Assembly: GCA_902476665.1 (NCBI GenBank) | Contig: CABSEO010000182.1 | Coordinates: forward strand, 1 to 5,221 | Source: an uncultured Emergencia sp. | Lineage (GTDB): Bacteria > Bacillota > Clostridia > Peptostreptococcales > Anaerovoracaceae | DNA: 5,221 nt | Direction: 5' to 3' | In this document: piece after piece, positions 1-5,221 of the stretch | Numbering within the stretch: position 1 is the first letter of the stretch | How the letters are laid out: every line of letters starts with the position of its first letter | Program-made: the position numbers and the translations under genes | The notes under the pieces: generated by a model | Database searches by the model: none | What the model was told of the DNA's origin: nothing | Seen by the model: the letters and a program-made list of their open reading frames with translations, nothing else

Positions 1-1
1 C

Positions 2-478
2 GGTTCACTTGGTCAGGGAATTTCCGTCAGTGTAGGCATGGCTCTGGCTAATAAGCTGGATGGGAATCCGGGCAGAGTATACACACTGTTAGGTGACGGA
101 GAACTTCAGGAAGGTCTTGTCTGGGAAGCTGCCATGTCTGCGGCTCATTACAAACTGGATAACATGGTGGCTATTGTGGACTTTAACGGTCTTCAGATTG
201 ACGGCAGAAATGACGATGTAATGACTGTAAAACCTGTGGATGAGAAGTTTGCGGCTTTCGGCTGGAATGTTATTGTGATTGACGGACATGATTTTGACGA
301 GATTCTGGACGCTTTTGAAAAGGCAAGAGCCTGCAAGGGAAAACCGACAGCAGTTATTGCCAGAACTCACAAGGGAAGAGGAGTATCCTTTATGGAGGAT
401 AACGCAGGATGGCATGGTAAAGCGCCGAACGATGAAGAGGCCAAGCTGGCTGTAGAAGAACTGGGAGGTGAATGGTAA
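2..478 (+). CDS. Transketolase, N-terminal (ThDP-binding) subunit, 5'-truncated by window edge
   Basis: This is the pyrimidine/diphosphate half of a split transketolase, which moves two-carbon ketol units between sugar phosphates in the non-oxidative pentose phosphate pathway in the cytoplasm. The frame is open from base 2 and gives 158 visible residues. Split N-terminal subunits are usually about 270-280 residues, so roughly the first 115-120 are missing. Directly visible are the family motif GSLGQGI at the left edge and the ThDP/Mg-binding signature GDG (bases 92-100), followed 28 residues later by the Asn of DFNG (185-187). HKGRG and WHGKAP near the C-terminus match the end of this domain, and the latter His probably corresponds to a catalytic His of full-length transketolases. 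The first in-frame ATG (base 38) is internal to the domain and is not the true start. The stop codon shares its last base with the start of the C-terminal subunit gene, so the two are co-translated partners. Confidence 0.95.
   Translation, partial: GSLGQGISVSVGMALANKLDGNPGRVYTLLGDGELQEGLVWEAAMSAAHYKLDNMVAIVDFNGLQIDGRNDDVMTVKPVDEKFAAFGWNVIVIDGHDFDEILDAFEKARACKGKPTAVIARTHKGRGVSFMEDNAGWHGKAPNDEEAKLAVEELGGEW
463..469 (+). promoter_or_regulatory. Ribosome binding site that decides the start of the transketolase C-subunit
   Basis: GGGAGGT lies inside the last codons of the N-subunit gene. Its GGAGG core ends 9 nt before the ATG at 478 but only 3 nt before the in-frame ATG at 472. The spacing favours 478, which creates a TAATG stop/start overlap. 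Confidence 0.8.
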
Positions 479-1407
479 TGTCAGAAAAAATGGCAACAAG
501 AGCGGCTTATGGCAAAGCGCTGGTGGAAATGGGCGCTGAAAATCCCGATCTGGTAGTCATGGATGCCGACCTTTCTAAATCTACGATGACTGCTGAATTC
601 AGCAAAACCTATCCGGAAAGATTTTTTAATATGGGAATTGCAGAACAGAATCTGTATGGAGCAGCTGCAGGTCTGGCTCTTTCCGGCAAGGTGGTTTGTG
701 CGTCCACATTTGCTATGTTTGCTGCCGGAAGAGCTTTTGAAATCATCAGAAACTCTATCGGCTACACTGGTGCAAATGTAAAGGTATGTGCCACGCATGC
801 AGGTATTACAGTTGGGGAAGACGGCGCCAGCCATCAGACCTTTGAAGATCTGGCCCTGATGAGAACCATTCCCGGCATGACAGTGGTCAACCCGTCAGAT
901 GGAGTCAGTGCAAGAAAGCTGCTGAAACAGGTTGTTGCTTTTGAAGGCCCGGCTTATGTGAGACTGGGAAGGGCAGCTGTGCCTGTATTCTATGATGAAA
1001 ATGCGGAAATCAAACTTGGAAAAGCCAATGTGCTTCGCGAAGGAAAAGATGTAACGGTTATCGCAACCGGTATTATGGTTTCCGAAGCGATGCTTGCGGC
1101 ATCCCAGATGGCGGAAGAAGGGATCGACGTTCGTGTCATTGATATGCACACCATAAAACCGCTGGATGAAGAAATGATCATAAAAGCTGCAAAGGAAACG
1201 GGTAGAATTGTTACTGCGGAAGAACACTCTGTTATTGGAGGTCTGGGCAGTGCAGTAGCAGAAGTCCTCTGCAGAAATTGTCCTGCCAGAGTGGAAATGG
1301 TGGGACAGCAGGATACATACGGTGAATCCGGAAAGCCTGATGAATTGAAAGAAAAGTATGGAATGACCGCTGCGGATATCGTCAGAGCGATCAGAGAAGT
1401 GTACTGA
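478..1407 (+). CDS. Transketolase, C-terminal subunit
   Basis: This is the second half of the split transketolase (309 residues, normal length for this subunit). It carries the pyrimidine-binding domain (about residues 5-170) and the C-terminal transketolase domain (about 185-305). It should pair with the upstream subunit to form the active site for ketol transfer between pentose, hexose, triose and erythrose phosphates. GIAEQN holds the catalytic glutamate (E56) that activates the thiamine cofactor. The segment from THAG to GEDGASHQ (residues 106-120) matches the substrate-binding His/Asp region of full-length enzymes (H107, D115, H119). The C-terminal domain shows the typical DMHTIKPLD and AEEHSVIGGLG segments. 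An ATG at 472 would add two residues, but the ribosome binding site spacing supports 478. A strong terminator begins 22 nt after the stop. The 1-phosphodeoxyxylulose synthases are related but longer single chains, so transketolase is preferred. Confidence 0.95.
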   Translation: MSEKMATRAAYGKALVEMGAENPDLVVMDADLSKSTMTAEFSKTYPERFFNMGIAEQNLYGAAAGLALSGKVVCASTFAMFAAGRAFEIIRNSIGYTGANVKVCATHAGITVGEDGASHQTFEDLALMRTIPGMTVVNPSDGVSARKLLKQVVAFEGPAYVRLGRAAVPVFYDENAEIKLGKANVLREGKDVTVIATGIMVSEAMLAASQMAEEGIDVRVIDMHTIKPLDEEMIIKAAKETGRIVTAEEHSVIGGLGSAVAEVLCRNCPARVEMVGQQDTYGESGKPDELKEKYGMTAADIVRAIREVY

Positions 1408-1428
1408 TAATCATATTGAAAACCATAG

Positions 1429-1464
1429 AAAAACCGGCACAAAGCAAGGAGGTGCCGGTTTTTC
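1429..1464 (+). terminator. Rho-independent terminator of the transketolase operon
   Basis: A perfect 12-bp stem pairs 1429-1440 with 1452-1463 around an 11-nt loop. The GC-rich core is CCGGCAC/GTGCCGG, and the right arm ends in a run of five T. The left arm starts with A residues, so the hairpin could also terminate transcription from the other strand, although no opposing gene is visible. Confidence 0.93.
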
Positions 1465-1685
1465 GTGTATGGGATACAAAACCGATCAACGGTCTGTACA
1501 GTTATTAGCATAGCTTAAAACAGGGGAAGAAAGCAAGAGCAATGTCAATTTTTAACCTTTTTCTGCATTGTTTTGGCACGATTTTGTAAAAGGCAGTGAA
1601 GAATACCTGAGAACAGGGAATCTTTTGCATATTGGACGGATGGATATCATACAGATCTAATAGATGCAGAGAAAGGAGAGACCTT
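1465..1685. other. Intergenic spacer without a supported gene
   Basis: No coding frame with a credible ribosome binding site is seen on either strand. The segment is AT-rich with T-runs around 1549-1590. The best promoter-like match is TTGCAT at 1625-1630 with a poor -10 (CATACA, 1648-1653) at 17 bp, too weak to call. A promoter for the next gene must nevertheless lie here, because the terminator upstream is strong. The only clear signal is the ribosome binding site AAAGGAG at 1672-1678. Confidence 0.6.
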
Positions 1686-2123
1686 ATGAAGAAGGAAATC
1701 ATTGCGATTATCATTGCGGCAGTTGTACTGGTTGGGCTGGTTGTTTTTTTTGGACTGAAATCAGGTCAGACTAACGTCAATTTTGAAGCGGTATCCCAGA
1801 AATCCATGCCGAGAGAGCTTGAAGCGGAGATACTTCCTGAATACAGAGAGCTGGAAAGGGCATTAGCCTGCAGAGTGGGTGATGAGGTCTATGTACTGGT
1901 AACCAGAGGAGAAAAACCGACATCCGGATACGAGGTGGAAATAGACAAAATGATTCTCGAAAATAAAGATAATAAGAGTAATCTGATTGTATATGCAACA
2001 TTTGCCGATCCATCGGAACCAGAAAACATGGCACAGATTACCAGTTATCCCGTTGCTGTAGTAAAGGCTGATATAAAAGGGCTGCCGGATACTATAGAGC
2101 TTCGGACCGAATTTGCTGAGTGA
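1686..2123 (+). CDS. Membrane-anchored protein with PrcB_C-like domain
   Basis: A 145-residue protein of unproven function. Residues 2-3 are Lys, followed by one strongly hydrophobic segment (about 5-24) with no lipobox Cys. It therefore looks like an uncleaved N-terminal anchor with the rest outside the membrane. A linker runs to about residue 45, and the C-terminal half resembles the PrcB_C fold. Its hallmark is GEKPTSGYEVEI (residues 75-86), which corresponds to the family pattern G-x-K-P-T-G-G-Y, here with Ser in place of the first Gly. A strand after it ends in YPVAVV. PrcB is known from Treponema denticola as a partner of the dentilisin protease, but most relatives in Firmicutes are uncharacterised and no protease gene is visible next to this one. 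The ATG at 1686 has AAAGGAG 7 nt upstream. An 18-codon upstream extension to 1632 lacks a ribosome binding site and would bury the hydrophobic anchor. The gene appears monocistronic, with no hairpin terminator after it. Confidence 0.7.
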   Translation: MKKEIIAIIIAAVVLVGLVVFFGLKSGQTNVNFEAVSQKSMPRELEAEILPEYRELERALACRVGDEVYVLVTRGEKPTSGYEVEIDKMILENKDNKSNLIVYATFADPSEPENMAQITSYPVAVVKADIKGLPDTIELRTEFAE

Positions 2124-2181
2124 ATTGGGGATGTTATATTACATATAAAAGAAAAAAATGTAAAAAAATTACACAAACTTC

Positions 2182-2210
2182 TTGCTTTCTATGTTTTCAC
2201 AGCGTATAAT
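2182..2210 (+). promoter_or_regulatory. Sigma-A promoter of the MinD/ParA-like gene
   Basis: The -35 TTGCTT (2182-2187) and a perfect -10 TATAAT (2205-2210) are separated by 17 bp. The A-rich stretch upstream (2145-2168) could act as an UP element. Transcription would begin near 2217, about 45 nt before the GTG start at 2263. The promoter therefore lies inside the longest possible reading frame, which argues against the TTG at 2182 and the ATG at 2191 as starts. Confidence 0.85.
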
Positions 2211-2251
2211 TAAAGATGAAACTTTGCAAATAATTATTGAAATGATGAAAG

Positions 2252-2258
2252 AAGGAAG
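2252..2258 (+). promoter_or_regulatory. Ribosome binding site for the GTG start at 2263
   Basis: AAGGAAG has its AAGGA core 6 nt before the GTG at 2263. The in-frame ATG codons at 2242 and 2245 have no purine-rich Shine-Dalgarno sequence before them. Confidence 0.7.
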
Positions 2259-2262
2259 CGTC

Positions 2263-3036
2263 GTGGAAAGAATCTTTATCCGCAGGAGCACTGAGTTGAA
2301 CAGGGAGAAAAGTGTTAAAGCCCTGCAGCAACTGAATATTGGTGTAACAGGACTGGGTCGGAATGTTGGAACTACCATAGTTGCATCATCTCTGGCCTTT
2401 TTCTTTGCAGATAAGGGGAATAGTGTGACTTTTTCCCAATGTTTGACACCAAGCACCTGTGACAGACTGTTTTATGATGCAGTAGCCATGGAGCAGCGTT
2501 TTTCAGGAAGGGGATTTACCGATGTATATCGGCTGCTTATAGAACAGAAACCAGTCAGAAATGTGCGTAACAGAGAGATGGGAATAAACTGGCTGCTTCC
2601 TACGCCTTGGGTTATTGAACAGGGCGCCGATCTGAGCGGTATGCAGCGAGCGCATCTGATTCAGTCTGCAAGAGATGATGTCTGTATTTTTGACCTGGCC
2701 GCTTCTGCAGAATGGGATGCTTTTCTGACGGATATGGACAGGCTTATTGTAGTGGTGGACCCTCAGCCATCTAAGCTGATCAGGCACCGTGATCGCTTCA
2801 GAATGCTGAAGCTGACAGAGCTTTCCGGCATCGAGACCAGATGGATTGTCAACCACATGAACAGCGGTGTAAGCAGGCGTCAAGTAAAGGGATATCTGAA
2901 AAACCACCGGCTTTTTTGGATGCCGGAATTGGATGTATCCGGCTTTTACGCTGATGAGTATGCATGTCGATTCCCATGGGAAAACAAAGAAATTCGCTGT
3001 AAATTTATGGAGATTTTCACAAAAGTTTCACAGTAA
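2263..3036 (+). CDS. MinD/ParA-like P-loop-fold protein with degenerate Walker A
   Basis: A 257-residue protein whose layout matches the MinD/ParA (deviant Walker A, SIMIBI) fold. A first strand and P-loop-like turn, GLGRNVGTT (residues 30-38), are followed by a helix, SSLAFFFADKG, as in real family members. VCIFDLA (140-146) matches the Walker B strand, with D144. LIVVVDP (161-167) matches the next core strand, and WIVNHMNSG (194-202) matches the late strand where an Asn usually contacts the nucleotide base. The P-loop is abnormal. The Lys before Thr in GKT is T37, and the family's signature Lys is also absent, with only R33 nearby. The acidic residue usual at the end of strand two is also missing (VTFSQCL, 55-61). 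ATP hydrolysis of the normal kind is therefore doubtful. Membrane-targeting by a C-terminal amphipathic helix is not obvious. No terminator is seen before ftsE, 113 nt downstream, so partial co-transcription with the division genes is plausible. The fold is fairly sure; the role is unknown. Confidence 0.75.
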   Translation: MERIFIRRSTELNREKSVKALQQLNIGVTGLGRNVGTTIVASSLAFFFADKGNSVTFSQCLTPSTCDRLFYDAVAMEQRFSGRGFTDVYRLLIEQKPVRNVRNREMGINWLLPTPWVIEQGADLSGMQRAHLIQSARDDVCIFDLAASAEWDAFLTDMDRLIVVVDPQPSKLIRHRDRFRMLKLTELSGIETRWIVNHMNSGVSRRQVKGYLKNHRLFWMPELDVSGFYADEYACRFPWENKEIRCKFMEIFTKVSQ

Positions 3037-3059
3037 TTGACATTTTATCTGCCATTTCC

Positions 3060-3090
3060 TATTCCAAACAGGGTCGGAATATAGTATAAT
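3060..3090 (+). promoter_or_regulatory. Probable promoter of ftsEX with a dyad over the spacer
   Basis: A perfect -10 TATAAT sits at 3085-3090, 60 nt before the ftsE ATG. The hexamer 17 bp upstream (TTCCAA, 3062-3067) is a weak -35, so an activator may be needed. A 6-bp inverted repeat, TATTCC (3060-3065) and GGAATA (3076-3081) with a 10-bp gap, covers the -35/spacer region and is a possible operator. A consensus-like TTGACA directly after the upstream stop codon (3037-3042) has only TATTCC as a partner at 17 bp. Confidence 0.55.
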
Positions 3091-3149
3091 TTATTTGTAT
3101 GTGAAGAAAAAAACGAAATATCGTGTAATAAAAAATAAAGGGGAACACA

Positions 3150-3869
3150 ATGATTACATTCGATAATGTGACCAAGATATACAATTCAAATATCGGTCTT
3201 GAGAATGCAAGCATCCATATTCATAAAGGAGACTTTATTTTTCTCGTAGGACCCAGCGGTGCGGGTAAATCAACCTTCATCAAACTGATTCTCAAGGAGA
3301 TTGATGCCGATTCCGGCAGCATTGTTGTGGACGGCAAGGAAGTCACGACTCTAAGCAATAGAGAGATTCCTGAACTGAGAAGAAAAATCGGCATTGTTTT
3401 TCAGGACTTCAGATTGCTGCCAAAAAAGACTGTATATGAGAATGTGGCATTTGCTATGGAGATTCTGCATAAGCCTAAGCGGCAGATAAGAAAGAAGGTG
3501 CCGCAGGTACTGAGTCTTGTCGGTATCAGTGACAAGGCTGATAAATATCCCGATGAGCTTTCTGCAGGGGAACAGCAGCGCGTGGCGATTGCAAGAGCCA
3601 TTATCAATAATCCGACGGTTCTGATTGCAGACGAGCCTACCGGTAATCTGGATCCTGACACTGCTTCAGAAATTATGGATCTGCTGAATCAGATCAATTT
3701 GACCGGTACAACCATTGTCATGGTCACTCACGCCAAGGATATCGTTGACCGCATGGAAAAACGTGTGGTTGCCATCGAATCCGGCCATATTGTGCGAGAC
3801 GAGTTCGGACATTATGGATATGAAGAAGAAGGCGAGTCTTTTGAAGAGGAGGTCTTTGACGATGAGTAG
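3150..3869 (+). CDS. ftsE: Cell division ATP-binding protein FtsE
   Basis: The cytoplasmic ATPase of the FtsEX complex, which uses ATP binding and hydrolysis to drive FtsX and so switch on a wall hydrolase outside the cell. The 239 residues show a full ABC ATPase: Walker A GPSGAGKST (34-42, K40), Q-loop VFQDFRLLP (Q85), signature LSAGEQQ (137-143), Walker B VLIADEP (157-163, catalytic E162), D-loop GNLD, and switch H194. DFRLLP and DEPTGNLD are typical of FtsE. The signature has Ala where LSGGEQ is usual. The protein is about ten residues longer than many FtsE proteins because of an acidic tail (about 222-239), and codons of this tail supply the ribosome binding site for ftsX. The ATG at 3150 follows an AAAGGGG site by 6 nt. 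The gene overlaps ftsX by 8 nt, so the two products are likely made in coupled amounts. Confidence 0.96.
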   Translation: MITFDNVTKIYNSNIGLENASIHIHKGDFIFLVGPSGAGKSTFIKLILKEIDADSGSIVVDGKEVTTLSNREIPELRRKIGIVFQDFRLLPKKTVYENVAFAMEILHKPKRQIRKKVPQVLSLVGISDKADKYPDELSAGEQQRVAIARAIINNPTVLIADEPTGNLDPDTASEIMDLLNQINLTGTTIVMVTHAKDIVDRMEKRVVAIESGHIVRDEFGHYGYEEEGESFEEEVFDDE

Positions 3870-4752
3870 AATCGGCTATAATGTTAAGCAGGCTTTTCTT
3901 CAGATCGGAAGAAATAAAGGTATGAGTCTGGCATCTGTATTTGCTATTACAGCGATGATGCTGATTTTGGGTCTGTTCTTTGTTATTACAGTTAATATTA
4001 ATCTCTTTACAGAAATGGTTAAGTCCGACTACGATCAGGTGGAAATTTTCCTTCTGGATTCTACTGATGCTGAGGAAGCTCAGTCTATCATGGATACTCT
4101 GGAACAACAAGACGGTGTTGAAAAAGTAGAATACAGAACCAAGGAAGATGCTCTGAAAATCATGAAGTCCCGCTGGGGAGAAAGTAGTTATCTTCTTGAT
4201 TCTCTGGGAGACAATCCACTTCCGAATTCCGTTTTGGTCACGGTAGATTCACTGGAAAGTGCAGGCAGCGTAACTGACTATGCTGCGGATCTTTCAGGGG
4301 TGGAAGATGTAAAGTATTATCAGGAAACTGTGGAAAAGCTCACCAAGGTGACAAGTTTTCTGCAGATTGCAGCTCTGATTATCATGGCTTTTCTTATCGT
4401 GGTTTCAATAGTGGTGGTATCTAACACCATCAAGCTGACTGTGTTTGCAAGAGCGAAAGAAATTTCGATCATGAAATATATCGGTGCGACCAACTGGTTT
4501 ATCCGAGGGCCGTTTCTTGTGGAGGGAATTCTGATTGGTGTATTTGCCTCTCTTGTATCAGCAGCAATCACTTATGGAATTTACAGCAAGATAGTAGATT
4601 TAATCGGCGTACAGGTAATGACAATTCTGTCTTCACCTCTGGTGCCGGCAGGATATCTGTCCATGAACCTTATCTGTATCTTCCTGGCTATGGGCATCAG
4701 TATCGGAGCCTGGGGAAGTATTATTTCTATGAGAAGATTCTTAGACACATAA
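3862..4752 (+). CDS. ftsX: Cell division permease-like protein FtsX
   Basis: The membrane subunit of FtsEX, of normal length at 296 residues. Four membrane segments are visible at about 23-48, 166-188, 219-241 and 267-289. The large region between the first two (about 50-160, including WGESSYLLDSL and NPLPNS) is the extracellular domain, which in other species binds the coiled-coil hydrolase or activator. The stretch NTIKL..ARAKEISIMKYIGAT (188-210) is the highly conserved cytoplasmic motif of the FtsX family, next to the ATPase contact. FtsX does not transport a known substrate; it transmits FtsE's ATP cycle as a mechanical signal. The ATG at 3862 lies inside the end of ftsE (ATGAGTAG) and follows AGGAGG (3847-3852) by 9 nt. 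An open frame further upstream only shadows ftsE. The proposed downstream partner begins 36 nt after the stop. Confidence 0.96.
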   Translation: MSRIGYNVKQAFLQIGRNKGMSLASVFAITAMMLILGLFFVITVNINLFTEMVKSDYDQVEIFLLDSTDAEEAQSIMDTLEQQDGVEKVEYRTKEDALKIMKSRWGESSYLLDSLGDNPLPNSVLVTVDSLESAGSVTDYAADLSGVEDVKYYQETVEKLTKVTSFLQIAALIIMAFLIVVSIVVVSNTIKLTVFARAKEISIMKYIGATNWFIRGPFLVEGILIGVFASLVSAAITYGIYSKIVDLIGVQVMTILSSPLVPAGYLSMNLICIFLAMGISIGAWGSIISMRRFLDT

Positions 4753-4788
4753 ACGGATCTTTCAGCAGTTTTACAGGAGGAAAAGACT

Positions 4789-5221
4789 ATGACAAAAAAA
4801 GTTTTGATCTGTCTGCTTATCACAGCGATGGTTACAGTATTGGGAACTTACAGTCTGTCTTATGCAGACAGCAAGGCCGATAAGCAGCAGGAATTAAATG
4901 AAATCAATGACCAGAAAGAAGAAGTCGAAAGCAGCATGGAGGAACTGGTTTCCAGCATCGAGAGTCAGCAGGCTGAGGTGGATGAGATTCAGGCGTCCAT
5001 GGATCAGAAGCAGAAAGAGATCGATCAGGCTGAAGCTGATATTGAAAAGACTATTGAGGAGATGGAGGAACGGCAGGATGGTCTTGACAAGCGTCTCAGG
5101 ACTATGTACAAGAATGGTTCTGTGGGCTATTTAGACGTACTTCTGGGTTCAAACAGTCTTTCTGAATTTTTGTCTAATCTGGAGATGATCCAGAGAATTT
5201 ATAAAAACGATCAGGACATTT
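4789..5221 (+). CDS. Secreted coiled-coil murein hydrolase or activator (PcsB/CwlO/EnvC type), 3'-truncated
   Basis: The first 144 codons of an exported protein that runs off the right edge. MTKK plus a hydrophobic stretch and SYA at residues 24-26 form a classical signal peptide, with likely cleavage before D27. From about 29 to 103 the chain is a charged, Gln/Glu/Lys-rich coiled coil. It is followed by MYKNGS..YLDVLLGSNSLSEFLSNL (about 106-131), the conserved loop/helix region of the PcsB-type N-terminal domain. In Streptococcus PcsB, Bacillus CwlO and E. coli EnvC this coiled coil binds the outside loop of FtsX and holds the catalytic or activator domain inactive. The C-terminal domain (CHAP, NlpC/P60 or LytM/M23) is outside the window, so the type of activity cannot be settled. 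ATG 4789 follows AGGAGG (4775-4780) by 8 nt. There is no terminator after ftsX, so it belongs to the same operon. Confidence 0.9.
   Translation, partial: MTKKVLICLLITAMVTVLGTYSLSYADSKADKQQELNEINDQKEEVESSMEELVSSIESQQAEVDEIQASMDQKQKEIDQAEADIEKTIEEMEERQDGLDKRLRTMYKNGSVGYLDVLLGSNSLSEFLSNLEMIQRIYKNDQDI

Noticed and set aside
990..1511. A long minus-strand open frame opposite the transketolase C-subunit.
   Set aside because: It is antisense to a clearly recognised enzyme, shows no recognisable motifs, and would have to cross the terminator hairpin.
1446..1513. A perfect AAGGAGGT in the terminator loop followed by an in-frame-capable ATG at 1469, giving a 14-residue peptide frame.
   Set aside because: The spacing to the ATG is too long (16 nt), the site would be locked in a hairpin, and transcription should end just downstream. 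It is most likely chance.
1744..1751. A run of eight T inside the PrcB-like gene as a possible slippage or phase-variation site.
   Set aside because: It encodes Val-Phe-Phe in a hydrophobic anchor, where T-rich codons are expected. The frame is intact.
3012..3026. A CodY-box-like 15-mer near the end of the MinD/ParA-like gene.
   Set aside because: It has three mismatches to the AATTTTCWGAAAATT consensus. Such matches are frequent in AT-rich DNA, and this one lies inside coding sequence.
3037..3065. TTGACA immediately after the stop of the MinD/ParA-like gene as the main ftsE -35.
   Set aside because: The only hexamer at 17 bp is TATTCC, a poor -10, while the perfect TATAAT is 42 bp away. 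It is kept only as a remark in the promoter entry.
4898..5134. A 78-residue Arg/Trp-rich + strand frame.
   Set aside because: It is a shifted frame of the secreted coiled-coil protein, which has a signal peptide, a good ribosome binding site and recognisable domain motifs.

Overview
The window reads as chromosomal DNA of a Gram-positive anaerobe of the class Clostridia. The evidence is a transketolase split into two subunits, strong AGGAGG-type ribosome binding sites, moderate base composition (mid-40s % G+C by eye), and an ftsE-ftsX-peptidoglycan hydrolase cluster of the Firmicutes type. I cannot name a genus. All genes lie on the + strand, and I see no mobile element, CRISPR array, tRNA or rRNA.

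Layout. Positions 2-1407 carry the two-gene transketolase operon: the N-terminal thiamine-diphosphate subunit, cut by the left edge, and the complete C-terminal subunit. The stop and start codons share one base, and a strong intrinsic terminator at 1429-1464 closes the operon. After a mostly empty spacer comes a small membrane-anchored protein with a PrcB_C-like domain (1686-2123). A near-consensus sigma-A promoter (TTGCTT, 17 bp, TATAAT) follows and drives a 257-residue protein with a MinD/ParA-like fold (2263-3036). Its P-loop lacks both characteristic lysines.

The last third is a cell-division and wall-remodelling cluster: ftsE (3150-3869), ftsX (3862-4752, overlapping ftsE by 8 nt), and the start of a secreted coiled-coil PcsB/CwlO/EnvC-type murein hydrolase or hydrolase activator (4789 to the right edge). 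In characterised bacteria FtsE hydrolyses ATP in the cytoplasm, FtsX passes the signal across the membrane, and the coiled-coil partner outside is switched on to cut septal or lateral peptidoglycan. All three parts are here in the expected order.

The most interesting part is the lysine-less MinD/ParA-like protein placed directly before ftsEX, with no visible terminator between them. It may be a degenerate, non-hydrolysing member of a positioning-ATPase family tied to division, but that link rests on position only. The rest of the window is ordinary core genome.
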